Assembly (NCBI GenBank): GCA_963773105.1
Contig: CAVZAA010000003.1
Span: 992,001 to 1,056,000 of the forward strand
Source of the DNA: Trebonia sp963773105
GTDB lineage: Bacteria > Actinomycetota > Actinomycetes > Streptosporangiales > Streptosporangiaceae
Length of the DNA stretch: 64,000 bases
Direction: 5' to 3'
Program-made: the position numbers and the translations under genes
Notes under the pieces: model-generated
Seen by the model: only the letters and a program-made list of their open reading frames with translations
Database searches by the model: none
Told to the model about the DNA's origin: nothing
In this document: positions 42,666-51,524 of the stretch, piece by piece
Numbering within the stretch: position 1 is the first letter of the stretch
Layout of the letters: every line of letters starts with the position of its first letter

Positions 42666-43430
42666 TTACTGACCTGTTTCCTTCCGTACACGCTGCCCGT
42701 AGGCCCTGATCTGCTCCGCGGTCAGCCTCGGCCCGAAAGCGAACCGATACCACCGCAGGTAACCGGGTATCCACTTGGCCAATTTGAAGTTCGACACGCC
42801 CGCCTGCCGGTCAAGCCAGATCGTGGGGATCTCCGCGACCGGCATCCGCATCCGGCGCGCCTTGGCGGCGAGCTCGATGCCGATCTCGAACCCGTCCCTC
42901 GAGTCGATGCCGACCGTGCGGACGAACTCTGTCGAGTATGCCTTAAATGAGTTGGTTGCGTCTCTGGTCCCGACTTGCGCGAGCAGCCGCAGCGACCGGC
43001 CCGCGGCCTTCGACATCAGTCCCTTGAGTCCCGGTCCGCCGACCTGCTGGCCGCCAGGCATGTAGCGCGACGCGGCGGCCACCGCGACGCCGCGGTCGAC
43101 CAGCCGGGCCAGGTCGTCGATCTGCCTGGGGTCGTCGCAGCCGTCGGCCATCGTCACGACGGCGACCGGCGCGGCGGCGGCGCTGATGCCGAACCTGATC
43201 GCGTTGGCCGGGCCCCGGCCGTAGGTGTTGACGAGGCACCGCAGCCTCGGCTCCTTGAGCGAGTACTCGTCGACGACGGGGACCGTGGTGTCGTCGGGGG
43301 CGTCGACCACCACGAGGACCTCGCACGGCAGTCGCACCGCCTCGAAGATCCGGTCGAGCACCGGGGTGATGTGATCGCCCTCGTTGTACGCCGGGATCAC
43401 CACGGAAACCCGTGGCAGGTCACCGGTCAT
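42666..43430 (-). CDS. Family 2 glycosyltransferase (dolichol/polyprenyl-phosphate sugar synthase-like)
   Basis: 254 residues from ATG 43430, which overlaps the stop of the upstream dehydrogenase gene (ATGA). GT-A fold: VSVVIPAYNEGDHI at the N-terminus, VVDAPDDTTVPV, and TMADGCDD as the probable metal-binding Asp region, then SRYMPGGQQ. It resembles enzymes that charge polyprenyl phosphate with a sugar from a nucleotide donor. Such a lipid-linked sugar is the donor class used by GT-C membrane enzymes, which fits the neighbours. No C-terminal membrane domain is present. Confidence 0.85.
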   Translation of the reverse strand: MTGDLPRVSVVIPAYNEGDHITPVLDRIFEAVRLPCEVLVVVDAPDDTTVPVVDEYSLKEPRLRCLVNTYGRGPANAIRFGISAAAAPVAVVTMADGCDDPRQIDDLARLVDRGVAVAAASRYMPGGQQVGGPGLKGLMSKAAGRSLRLLAQVGTRDATNSFKAYSTEFVRTVGIDSRDGFEIGIELAAKARRMRMPVAEIPTIWLDRQAGVSNFKLAKWIPGYLRWYRFAFGPRLTAEQIRAYGQRVRKETGQ

Positions 43431-44641
43431 ACCCGCACGCCCGACCCGAGCATGTTCCAGATGTCGGCCACCGGCTTGTCGGTCACCAGGTTCCGGTACT
43501 GCGGATGCGGGGTGGCGATGACCAGCAGGTCGGACCGGGCGATGACCTCCTCCTGCGGGAGCAGCCGGGGGTCGACGGTGACGTAGGGGTCGGTGGTCAG
43601 CACCGCGTCCGCCTTGAACTCGAGTATCCGCTTGAGCTTGTAGGACAGGCTCGACCTGATGTCGTCGGACTCGCCCTTGAACGCCATCCCGAGGATGCCG
43701 ACGGTCATCGTCGACAGGTCGTGCTTCTGCTCGAGCCGGTGCACCAGGTAGAGCGGAAGTCCCTCGTTGATGGTCATCGCGGTGTGGCCGAGCGCGAAGT
43801 TGTTGTGGTTGAACGCGGCCAGCTGCATCGTGTCCTTGAACAGGCACGGCCCGGCGGCGAAGCCGGCCCCCGGCATGTCGGCCGCCCGCGGGTAGTCCTG
43901 GGACAGCCCCTTGCGGATCCGCTCGAAGTCGAGGCCCCGGTCGTTGGCCATCATGTAGAACTGGTTGGCCGCCGCGAACTTGATGTAGCGCCACACGTTG
44001 GTGAACAGCTTCGCGAGCTCGGCCTCCTCCGGCGTCAGCTCGACGATGCTGTCGGTCAGCAGGGAGAACAGCTTGACCGCCCGGTCCATCCCCTGCGGCG
44101 AGCGCGCGGAGACGATCTGCGGGAGCTCGAAGAGCTCGGTCATCGCCTTGCCCTCGGCGATCCGCTCCGGGCAGAACGCCACCTCGATCTCTACCCCGAG
44201 GCCGACGATCATCTTCTCCACCAGCGCGGTGACGCCGGGGAAGACGGTGGAGCGGAGCACCAGCAGCTGGCCGTCGCGCAGGTAGTCGGAGCAGCCGCCG
44301 AGTGCCTTCGGTATGGCCGTCTGGTTCGGGTTGAGGTGCTCGTCGACCGGGGTGCCGATCACCACCACCACGTGCTCGGCAGTGCCGACGATGGCCGGGT
44401 CGGTCGAGGCGCTCAGCCGTCCGGAGGCGACCGCGCGCTCAAGCAGCGGGGCGGCACCGGGCTCGTCGAACGGCAGTTGGGCCGCGTTCACCCGGTCGAC
44501 GGCCGACTGGCTGAGGTCGTAGATGGCTACCCGTGCACCGCGGTCCGCGAACGCGATCGCCAGCGGCAGGCCAACGTGCCCGCCACCGCCGATGACTACG
44601 ACGTCCCGTTCGAACTCGCCGCTGGGAGGCGGTGTCGCCAT
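43427..44641 (-). CDS. Nucleotide-sugar dehydrogenase (UDP-glucose/UDP-ManNAc dehydrogenase family)
   Basis: 404 residues from ATG 44641, preceded by GGAGGGA. N-terminal NAD site VVVIGGGGHVGLPLAIAFAD, central AFCPERIAEGKA, catalytic Cys in GPCLFKDTMQLA, and C-terminal GMAFKGESDDIRSS. It oxidises C6 of an NDP-sugar to the carboxylate in two steps. The CPERIAEG motif suggests the WecC-type (UDP-N-acetylmannosamine dehydrogenase) subgroup. First gene of the operon with the glycosyltransferase and epimerase. Confidence 0.92.
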   Translation of the reverse strand: MATPPPSGEFERDVVVIGGGGHVGLPLAIAFADRGARVAIYDLSQSAVDRVNAAQLPFDEPGAAPLLERAVASGRLSASTDPAIVGTAEHVVVVIGTPVDEHLNPNQTAIPKALGGCSDYLRDGQLLVLRSTVFPGVTALVEKMIVGLGVEIEVAFCPERIAEGKAMTELFELPQIVSARSPQGMDRAVKLFSLLTDSIVELTPEEAELAKLFTNVWRYIKFAAANQFYMMANDRGLDFERIRKGLSQDYPRAADMPGAGFAAGPCLFKDTMQLAAFNHNNFALGHTAMTINEGLPLYLVHRLEQKHDLSTMTVGILGMAFKGESDDIRSSLSYKLKRILEFKADAVLTTDPYVTVDPRLLPQEEVIARSDLLVIATPHPQYRNLVTDKPVADIWNMLGSGVRV

Positions 44642-44966
44642 GCTTGTCCCTCCGGTATGCCTGCTAAGCACGTCACGGTTGCCGAAGGACTCACCTTATC
44701 GGCATTGTCCACGCACGTTCTTCCGATTGATCATTTGCCGCCGTCGGCAACCAATTGCTAATTTCTTCTTCAGACTGCCGTTTCGCTCGTGTATCTTCTG
44801 CGTTACGCCAGCTAGAAAGTCTCGCCGGGTATGTGGCGTTTCGTGTGCCGGAAAGCCGTGGGCCGCCGCACGATACATGGACCGTACGGCGGCTCATTGT
44901 ATTTGCGGTTCGGCGCCCGGCAGACCGCCGAACCGCAAACGCGGCGCTGAGCTAGATGAATTCACG
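44642..44966. other. Intergenic region upstream of the sugar operon
   Basis: 325 bp, less GC-rich than average. It contains a perfect inverted repeat at 44902-44939 (separate entry) and possible -10 hexamers on the minus strand. No convincing coding frame; short reading frames here have atypical composition. Confidence 0.5.
44902..44939 (-). terminator. Hairpin, probable terminator of the aldehyde dehydrogenase gene
   Basis: Arms TTTGCGGTTCGGCG (44902-44915) and CGCCGAACCGCAAA (44926-44939) pair perfectly over 14 bp with a 10-nt loop. It lies 28 bp beyond the minus-strand stop at 44967. No T-tract follows beyond the arm. Confidence 0.7.
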
Positions 44967-46418
44967 CTACCAGTCGGTGGCGATGTACTTGGTCTCGGTG
45001 TACTCGAGGAGCCCCTCGTGGGCGCCCTCGCGGCCGAGGCCCGACTGCTTGACCCCGCCGAACGGCGCGGCCGGGTCCGACACCAGCCCCCGGTTGAGGC
45101 CGATCATGCCCGCTTCCAGGGCCTCCGACACCCGCAGCCCGCGCCTCAGGTCCTGGGTGTAGACGTAGGAGACCAGCCCGAACTCGGTCGCGTTGGCCCA
45201 GCGGATCGCGTCCGCCTCGTCGGTGAACCGCACCACCGGCGCGACCGGGCCGAAGATCTCGGTGTCGAGGATCGCCGCGTCGGACGGCACGCCGTCCAGC
45301 AGCGTCGGGGTGTAGAAGTAGCCGCGCCGGTCCGGCGCCCCGCCGCCGGTGATCACGTTGGCGCCGCCGCCGGTCGCCCCGTCCACCAGACCGACCACCT
45401 TGGACCTGGTCGCCTCGTTGACCAGCGGCCCGATCTCGGTCGCCTCGTCCAGCCCCGGCCCGACCACCATCGCCTTCATCCGGTTGGCGAACGCGGCGTT
45501 GAACTCATCGGCCACCGCCTCGTGCACGTAGAAGCGGTTGGCGGCCGTGCACGCCTCGCCGCCGTTGCGGAGCTTGGCGATCAGCGCGCCCTCGACCGCG
45601 GCGTCGATGTCGGCGTCGTCGAAGACGATGAAAGGCGCGTTACCGCCGAGCTCCATCGAGCAGGACATCACGGACTTCGCCGCCTGGCCGAGCAGCAGGC
45701 GGCCCACCTCGGTCGACCCGGTGAACGACAGCTTGCGCACCCGCGAGTCGTCCAGCATCGCGGCCACCACCGGACCGGGGCTCGACGTGGTGACGACGTT
45801 GACCACCCCGTCGGGCACGCCCGCCTCGCTGAGCAGCTCGGCCAGCGCGAGCGCGGTCAGCGGGGTGTCCTCGGCCGGCTTGAGCACCACCGAGCACCCG
45901 GCCGCCAGGGCCGGTCCGATCTTGCGGGTGGCCATCGCCGCCGGGAAGTTCCACGGGGTGATCAGCAGGCTCACCCCGATCGGCTGGTGCAGGGTGAGGA
46001 TCTTGTTGGCGCCGGACGGCGCGCGCATGAGAGTGCCCTCGATGCGCACCGCCTCCTCGGCGTACCAGCGGAAGAACTCGGCCGCGTAGGCCGCCTCGCC
46101 GCGCGCGTCCCGCAGCGACTTGCCGTTCTCGGCCGACATCAGCCGGGCGAACTGCTCGGCCCGGGCGGTCATCAGCTCGAACGCCCTGCGCAGGATCTCC
46201 GCCCGCTGCCTGGGCGGGGTGGCCGCCCAGGCGGGCAGCGCGGCCTGGGCCGCGCCGACCGCGTCCAGCGCGTCGGCCACGGTGCCGTCGGCGACCTCGG
46301 CGATGGGCTCCTCGGTGGCGGGGTCGAGGACCGGGAACGTCGCGCTCCCCTTGTTCCATTCGCCCCCGATGAGCAGACCGGTCGGAACGTCGATGCCGGT
46401 GAGTTCGGCGATACTCAT
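44967..46418 (-). CDS. gabD: NAD(P)-dependent succinate-semialdehyde dehydrogenase-like aldehyde dehydrogenase
   Basis: 483 residues from ATG 46418 with GGAG 6-7 nt upstream. Aldehyde dehydrogenase family: NWNFPAAM-type segment TPWNFPAAMATRKIGPALAA, catalytic Glu in MELGGNAPFIVFDD, catalytic Cys in NGGEACTAANR, and FGPVAPVVRF. The closest group is GabD, converting succinate semialdehyde to succinate, but substrate assignment within this family is soft. Single-gene transcription unit ending in a 14-bp hairpin. Confidence 0.9.
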   Translation of the reverse strand: MSIAELTGIDVPTGLLIGGEWNKGSATFPVLDPATEEPIAEVADGTVADALDAVGAAQAALPAWAATPPRQRAEILRRAFELMTARAEQFARLMSAENGKSLRDARGEAAYAAEFFRWYAEEAVRIEGTLMRAPSGANKILTLHQPIGVSLLITPWNFPAAMATRKIGPALAAGCSVVLKPAEDTPLTALALAELLSEAGVPDGVVNVVTTSSPGPVVAAMLDDSRVRKLSFTGSTEVGRLLLGQAAKSVMSCSMELGGNAPFIVFDDADIDAAVEGALIAKLRNGGEACTAANRFYVHEAVADEFNAAFANRMKAMVVGPGLDEATEIGPLVNEATRSKVVGLVDGATGGGANVITGGGAPDRRGYFYTPTLLDGVPSDAAILDTEIFGPVAPVVRFTDEADAIRWANATEFGLVSYVYTQDLRRGLRVSEALEAGMIGLNRGLVSDPAAPFGGVKQSGLGREGAHEGLLEYTETKYIATDW

Positions 46419-46739
46419 GTGCTACTCCATGCCTTCAGCGTCTGGGTGATCCGCGCCATCGAGCCTACGCTGATCTCCCGCGCCTCTCTGACGCCGCCGA
46501 GTCCGCGCCGCCGCCGGCGGGGGTGAGTTCCGCCACCCCACCCCGCAGGGCCTACAACAACTCGGGTCCGTTGGAATCCGCGCCCGGCGTCACGCCCCAT
46601 AAGTGCTCAGGCAACACGCTGCGGGAGTACTTCCCCAATGGCGGCGACAACGAACTGACTCGCGAGACGCCTTGGTAAACGTCCGGCTCCCGCCGCGAAT
46701 ACCCACGGCGGGAGCGGCGGAACCACGCGTCCGTTCGGG
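46419..46739. other. Intergenic region with a possible transposase relic
   Basis: 321 bp. On the plus strand 46555-46678 reads HKCSGNTLREYFPNGGDNEL in one frame before a stop, which weakly resembles the NTNGLLRQYFPKGTDL segment near the C-terminus of IS30-family transposases. The rest shows nothing. A terminator hairpin lies at 46686-46715. Confidence 0.3.
46686..46715 (-). terminator. Hairpin, probable terminator of the SDR gene
   Basis: Arms GCTCCCGCCG (46686-46695) and CGGCGGGAGC (46706-46715) pair over 10 bp around a 10-nt loop, 24 bp beyond the minus-strand stop at 46740. Confidence 0.6.
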
Positions 46740-47642
46740 CTAATCGATTCTGTTCTGATTTTGACGTTCCGGGAAGGTAACACCGGTCAGGGTCTCCGAG
46801 ACGGTCCAGAGACGGCGGGCGACGTCCTCATCGCGGGCGGCGGCAGAGCGGGCCACCAGCTTCGGCGCGCCCCTGAGGCCGAGGAAGCCGGGGCCCGCGA
46901 AGCTGTCGCCGGGGATGTCGGCGACCGCCGCGTACAGCATGGGCAGCGCGCCGCCGGCGGCGTCCTGGGCGAGCAGCCGGTTGCCGAGCTGCTCCATCGC
47001 GACCTTCATCAGTCGGCTGCCGCTGTGCGACTGGAGATTGGTGGCGGCGTAGCCGGGGTGCGCGGCGGTCGCCTTGACCGGCGACCCCGCCTGCCTGAGG
47101 CGCCGCTGGAGCTCGCTCGTGAACAGCAGGTTGGCCAGCTTGGACTGGCCGTAGGCGCGCCAGGCCCGGTAGCGCTTGCGCTCCCAGTTGAGGTCGTCGA
47201 AGTCGATCGCGCCGCCGCGGTGGGCGTCGGACGACACCGTGACGACGCGGCCGGTGACCTGCGGCAGCAAGAGATTCGTGAGGGCGAAGTGGCCGAGGTG
47301 GTTGGTGCCGAACTGCAGCTCGAAGCCATCGGGGGTGCGGGTCAGCGGCGGGATCATCACCCCCGCGTTGTTGATCAGCAGGTCTATCGGGCCCTGCCAG
47401 GCGGCCGCGAACTCGCGCACCGAGTCGAGGCGGGCCAGGTCGAGCGGGCGGACCTCGGTCGCTCCTGACATGGCCGCTGCCGCCGCCTCGCCCTTGCCCG
47501 GGTCGCGCACGGCGAGCACGACCCTCGCGCCGGCGCTCGCGAGCGCGGTGGCGCCGGCGCGGCCGATGCCGCTGTTGGCGCCGGTGACGATCACCGTCTG
47601 GCCGGACAGGTCGGGCAGGTCGGACGTGGTGAAGGCGGGCAT
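46740..47642 (-). CDS. Short-chain dehydrogenase/reductase (retinol dehydrogenase-like)
   Basis: 300 residues from ATG 47642, preceded by GAGGA. Classical SDR: TGANSGIGRAGATALASAGA cofactor motif, NNAGVM, catalytic Ser in VTVSSDAHRGG and YGQSKLANLLF with Tyr and Lys. The subgroup is the large set of actinobacterial oxidoreductases resembling WW-domain/retinol dehydrogenases, with no known substrate. Fifteen bp separate it from the DUF3145 gene on the same strand. Confidence 0.88.
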   Translation of the reverse strand: MPAFTTSDLPDLSGQTVIVTGANSGIGRAGATALASAGARVVLAVRDPGKGEAAAAAMSGATEVRPLDLARLDSVREFAAAWQGPIDLLINNAGVMIPPLTRTPDGFELQFGTNHLGHFALTNLLLPQVTGRVVTVSSDAHRGGAIDFDDLNWERKRYRAWRAYGQSKLANLLFTSELQRRLRQAGSPVKATAAHPGYAATNLQSHSGSRLMKVAMEQLGNRLLAQDAAGGALPMLYAAVADIPGDSFAGPGFLGLRGAPKLVARSAAARDEDVARRLWTVSETLTGVTFPERQNQNRID

Positions 47643-47657
47643 GGCCGGGGGCCGTCC

Positions 47658-48152
47658 TCAGCCAGTCGCGTTGAGCCAGCGGACGGGGGCGCCGTCCCCG
47701 GCCCGGCGGAACGGCTCAAGCTCGTTGTCCCAGGCGGCGCCCAGCAGCCGCTCGATCTCCTTCTCCAGCACCGAGGTGCCGTTGGCGCCGAGCGCGAGGA
47801 CGGCCCTGAGTTTGTCTTCGGGAACCAGGATGTCGCCGTTAGCGCTGGTAGTGGCGGAGAAGATGCCAAGGTTGGGCGTGTAGCTGTACCGGACGGCGTC
47901 GCAGCCGGGCGACGACTCCTCGGTTACCTCGAAGCGGAGCCGGTTCCAGCCGGCGAGCGCGGACGTGATCGCTCCGCCCATACCGGGCCGTCCCTTCCAC
48001 GTCAGCTCAGCACGAAGAGACCCTGGGGCAGCTGGCTGGCTGACCCAGGGCATGCTGACGGTCGACCCGACCGTCCCCGCCACCGCCCACTCAATGTGCG
48101 GGCACAGCGCCGGGGGCGCCGAATGGACCTGCAGAACGCCATAAACCGACAC
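47658..48152 (-). CDS. DUF3145 family protein
   Basis: 164 residues from GTG 48152, preceded by GGGAGG. The sequence GVLQVHSAPPALCPHIEWAV, RAELTWKGRPGMGGAI, LRFEVTEESSPGCDAVRYSY and AWDNELEPFRRAGDGAPVRW matches actinobacterial DUF3145 throughout. Cytoplasmic, about 165 residues, function unknown. It is probably co-transcribed with the SDR gene after it. Confidence 0.9.
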   Translation of the reverse strand: MSVYGVLQVHSAPPALCPHIEWAVAGTVGSTVSMPWVSQPAAPGSLRAELTWKGRPGMGGAITSALAGWNRLRFEVTEESSPGCDAVRYSYTPNLGIFSATTSANGDILVPEDKLRAVLALGANGTSVLEKEIERLLGAAWDNELEPFRRAGDGAPVRWLNATG

Positions 48153-48221
48153 CGGTGCCTCCCTGAGACGAGGTTCGCCTTCCCCTGCGACCTCAACCTC
48201 ATCGAGCGGCTTCCGCACTCA

Positions 48222-50144
48222 CTAGCTGCGCACGGGTTGCCCGGTATCTGCTTCATATTCTGCCGTAGGCCCACTATCGACACCAGTGGTATTGCGAAGA
48301 ATCCCGCGTCTACGCGCAAGCAGGACCAACGCGGCCAGCCCGGTGACCGCCACGCCGGTCCACATCACGTAATCGCCGGCCCGGTCGTAGAACGTCCGGT
48401 CGGCCGCCGCCGGGAGGTCCAGGCGGACCGTGACCACGCCGCTGCCGTCCTGGCCGAACCAGGCGAGCTCCCTGCCCCTGGCGTCGAACGCGACCGTGTC
48501 CCCGGTCAGCGCGGCCTGGACGACGGGGCGGCCGGTCTCCGCCGCGCGCAGCGCAGCCAGCGATCCGTGCTGGTCAGGACCCCAGGTTCCCTGGAACGTA
48601 GAGGTGGACGACTGGTAGACGATCAGCTGGGCACCCTGGTCGGTCTCCACCCGCGACATGTCGGGGAACGCGGACTCGAAGCAGATGAGCACGCCGATGT
48701 TGAGCGGCTTCCCGTCTGGCGTGGTGGTCACGGTGAGCGTGTGCGCGCCGGTGCCGGGGATCATGTTGCTTGACGCGGCCTTGCTGATGCTGGTGAGCCA
48801 GCCGAGCTGCCTGCGGAACGGTATGTACTCGCCGAACGGCACCAGGCGCGTCTTCACGTACCTGCCCTGGACGCCGGACGGGCTGACCAGCACGGCTACC
48901 TTCTCCTGGCCGCCAGCGGCGTCGCTGTCGCTACCGCCACTCGGGCTGGAGCTCGGGCCCGGGATGGTCGAGTCCTGGCTGGCGAGGATGTCCGCGTGGT
49001 CCTCGGCCGAGAGCCGCTCGATCTGCCGCAGCAGCGAGGGGTCGAGCGTCAGGTCGTAGGCGACGCTCGACTCGCCCCAGACGATCAGGTTGGGGTGTTC
49101 GGCGGCGAGCGCCCGGTTCGCGCTGAACTCGGCGGTCAGCGCCTCGGAGGCGTCGACCCGCTGCACCGGGTTCTGCACCACGCCCGGCTGGACCAGGGCG
49201 ATCGTCAGCGGCCGGACGGCCGGGAACGGCGCGGTGAGGGCGAACGCGAGCGGGCCCGATCCGGCGGCGGCCACGAACGCGGCCGCCCCGAGCGCTCCGA
49301 GCGCGATTCGGCGGCGGCGGCCGATGGCGGCTGGGCCGACCGTGGCGAACGGGCCGGCTGAACGAGCTGAGCTGGCTGGGCTTGCCGTGACCGATGTCCC
49401 CAGTGGGCCGACTGGTCCGGGTGACCCAGCTGGGATAGCCGGGCTCGCCGTGGGGGACGGACCGGCCGCGGCAGGCGCGGCGGACGTGGCGGTTGTCGCG
49501 GCTGTGCCCGCAGTCGGGGGCGCGCCCGTGAGGAGCAGCGGGTTGAGCGCGCCGACGACGAGCAGCAGCCCCACGTTGGCCAGCAACAGCGCGACGCTCA
49601 CCAGCCACGTTCCGCCGATCGCGGCGAGCGCGAGGACGGCCGGGTGCTGCCACTGGGACGCCCCGTAGAGCCCCCAGGGGCCGCCGAGCCCCTGGTACGA
49701 CCTGATCCACTCGGGGATCAGCCAGCAGCTCGGCACCACGATCAGCGCGGCCAGCGCGCCCGGACCCGACGCGGGCGGCTTCAGCAGGCGGTTGACCGCA
49801 ATGCCGAATGGCGCCCACATGCCGCCGAAGACCGCGCCGATCAGCACCACGCCCGGGCCGATCTGCGGCGTCATCCACTGCAGGATCGCGATCAGGTACC
49901 CGGCGCCGAACCACCAGCCCCGGGCGACGGCCTCTTTGGTCGTGGCGGCGCGGGTGAACAGCACCATGCCCGGCACCAGCGCAAACCAGGCGAGATAGGA
50001 CAGGCTGGGCCCAGGAAACACCAGCACGGCGGGAAGCCCGCCCGCCAAGAACGCAAGCCACCGGACCGGGTACCGGAAGGGCCGGGCGAGCACGCTGCGC
50101 AACCTCACGTGTCCATTGTCCGCCGAATGCAGGCGTCTGGTCAC
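48222..50144 (-). CDS. lnt: Apolipoprotein N-acyltransferase
   Basis: 640 residues; adds the third acyl chain to lipoproteins at the outer face of the membrane. Six to eight helices precede a nitrilase-like domain. Catalytic triad: Glu in NLIVWGESSVAYDL, Lys in YVKTRLVPFGEYIPFR, Cys in NIGVLICFESAFPDM. A low-complexity Ala/Pro/Ser/Thr insert of about 75 residues (near 210-285) lies between helices and is longer than in most homologues. A C-terminal helix follows the domain. Start ATG 50144; an in-frame GTG 12 residues later would also fit. Confidence 0.92.
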   Translation of the reverse strand: MTRRLHSADNGHVRLRSVLARPFRYPVRWLAFLAGGLPAVLVFPGPSLSYLAWFALVPGMVLFTRAATTKEAVARGWWFGAGYLIAILQWMTPQIGPGVVLIGAVFGGMWAPFGIAVNRLLKPPASGPGALAALIVVPSCWLIPEWIRSYQGLGGPWGLYGASQWQHPAVLALAAIGGTWLVSVALLLANVGLLLVVGALNPLLLTGAPPTAGTAATTATSAAPAAAGPSPTASPAIPAGSPGPVGPLGTSVTASPASSARSAGPFATVGPAAIGRRRRIALGALGAAAFVAAAGSGPLAFALTAPFPAVRPLTIALVQPGVVQNPVQRVDASEALTAEFSANRALAAEHPNLIVWGESSVAYDLTLDPSLLRQIERLSAEDHADILASQDSTIPGPSSSPSGGSDSDAAGGQEKVAVLVSPSGVQGRYVKTRLVPFGEYIPFRRQLGWLTSISKAASSNMIPGTGAHTLTVTTTPDGKPLNIGVLICFESAFPDMSRVETDQGAQLIVYQSSTSTFQGTWGPDQHGSLAALRAAETGRPVVQAALTGDTVAFDARGRELAWFGQDGSGVVTVRLDLPAAADRTFYDRAGDYVMWTGVAVTGLAALVLLARRRGILRNTTGVDSGPTAEYEADTGQPVRS

Positions 50145-50168
50145 GCCGGGCCTGACCCCCGCGTCAGG

Positions 50169-50555
50169 CTAGCGGTGCGGAGTGAACCAGGTCGAGCAGT
50201 TTCCCGACCGGCCGTCGTGAACCACGTGCACGCTCACCTTGACCCGGAAACCAGGCGTGGCGCCGCTGATGTAGTAGCCGATGGACGCGTTGCCGCGCCT
50301 GCCCGCAGTGCCGGTCTTCTTGTGGTTGGTGGTCTTGTAATGAGCGACGGTAGTCACGGCGGCATAGCCGGCCGTGTGCACCCGCACGTAGGTCGTGGTG
50401 TAGTCGGCCGGGTGGTTGTTGCTCATCGACGCCTGGCAGGGAAGCGGCGCGCTGGCGGGCGCGGCGGCGGCCGCCGAGGCCGTCACTACACCGCCGGCCG
50501 TCAGCAGCGCGGCCACGGCGAGCGGCGCGGCGACAAGAGACCTCCTACGAACCAT
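50169..50555 (-). CDS. Small secreted protein
   Basis: 128 residues from ATG 50555, preceded by AAGGGATT. Signal peptide MVRRRSLVAAPLAVAALLTA ending near Ala-rich ASAAAAAPAS; the mature part of about 90 residues has two Cys (PCQASM and GNCSTW) likely forming a disulfide, and a beta-rich pattern. I do not recognise a family. It lies 24 bp from lnt on the same strand, so they may share transcription. Confidence 0.65.
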   Translation of the reverse strand: MVRRRSLVAAPLAVAALLTAGGVVTASAAAAAPASAPLPCQASMSNNHPADYTTTYVRVHTAGYAAVTTVAHYKTTNHKKTGTAGRRGNASIGYYISGATPGFRVKVSVHVVHDGRSGNCSTWFTPHR

Positions 50556-50648
50556 GACAATCCCTTCGACAAAGACGCGATTGGCAGTGATGGTCATCAC
50601 ATGATCACACTGAGTGAGATGATGGCGTCGCCTGTGCGATCCGCGCAC

Positions 50649-50698
50649 CCGCCGACGGGGCTATCTTGCTGTTATCCGCACGATAGCCCCGTCGGCGG
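50649..50698 (-). terminator. 17-bp hairpin with TTGCTGTTATC loop (copy 2)
   Basis: Arms 50649-50665 (CCGCCGACGGGGCTATC) and 50682-50698 pair perfectly over 17 bp; the 16-nt loop begins TTGCTGTTATC (50666-50676). It lies 4 bp beyond the stop of the FAD-subunit gene and so acts as a plausible terminator of the cox-type operon. The loop sequence is the same as in four other hairpins of the window, while the stem is unrelated. Confidence 0.75.
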
Positions 50699-50702
50699 CG
50701 GC

Positions 50703-51524
50703 TTACGAGCGCGCGGCCGCCTCTTCAAGGGCGCGCCTGACCAGTACGCGGGCGAGGTGCTCGCGGTAGGCCTTGGTCGCGTGGATGTCGGAACCCGCGG
50801 ACGTGCCCTCGGCGGCCAGCGCCGCCGCGTCAGCGACCGACGCGCCGGATGCGAGCGCCGACTCCACGGCGGACGCGCGCAGCGGGGTCAGGCCCATGTT
50901 GATCAGGGCCACCGACGATCCCTGCACCGCCACGCCGACGATCGCCCAGTCGATCTTCCGCTTGGTGAACTTCTGGAACGACCACGCGGACGGCCTGGCC
51001 GGCTTCGGGATCTGAATCTCGGTGAGCAGCTCGCCGGGCTCGATCGCGGTCTCGAAGATCCCCTTGAAGAACTCCGCGGCGGGCACCGACCGAGTACCCG
51101 ACGCGCCCTTGATCACGAACGACGCGTCCAGCGCGAGCAGCGTGGCCGGCAGGTCGGAGGCCGCGTCGCCGTGCGCGACGGAGCCGCCGATCGTTCCCCG
51201 GTGCCTGATCTGCGGGTCGCCGACCTCGCCCGCAGTATGGGCGAGGAGCGGGATGTCGGACGCCAGCAGCGCCGACGTCGCCACATCGTGGTGCCTGGTC
51301 AGCGCGCCGACCGCGACGTAGGCGCCCTCGTCGCGGATATACGACAGCTCGGTGATCCGGCCGAGGTCGATGAGCACCTCGGGGAAGGCCAGCCGCAGCT
51401 TCATCATCGGCAGCAGCGAGTGCCCGCCCGCTAGGTACTTGGCGTCCTCGCCGTGCTCGGCCGCCAGCCCGAGCGCCTCGTCGACCGACGACGCGCGGAC
51501 ATAGGTAAACGCCGGTGGGATCAC
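50703..51524 (-). CDS. coxM: Molybdenum hydroxylase FAD-binding subunit (CoxM-like)
   Basis: 273 residues from GTG 51524, overlapping the stop of the small-subunit gene by 4 nt. FAD-binding motifs YLAGGHSLLPMMKLRLA and RHRGTIGGSVAHGDAASD are present. It shuttles electrons from the 2Fe-2S subunit to a quinone or other acceptor. Last gene of the L-S-M operon, followed by a terminator-like hairpin. The C-terminal domain (residues 180-273) is the usual CO dehydrogenase flavoprotein fold. Confidence 0.92.
   Translation of the reverse strand: MIPPAFTYVRASSVDEALGLAAEHGEDAKYLAGGHSLLPMMKLRLAFPEVLIDLGRITELSYIRDEGAYVAVGALTRHHDVATSALLASDIPLLAHTAGEVGDPQIRHRGTIGGSVAHGDAASDLPATLLALDASFVIKGASGTRSVPAAEFFKGIFETAIEPGELLTEIQIPKPARPSAWSFQKFTKRKIDWAIVGVAVQGSSVALINMGLTPLRASAVESALASGASVADAAALAAEGTSAGSDIHATKAYREHLARVLVRRALEEAAARS

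Noticed and set aside
46555..46678. IS30 transposase remnant
   Set aside because: Similarity covers only about ten residues with several mismatches; noted in the intergenic entry but not called as a mobile element.
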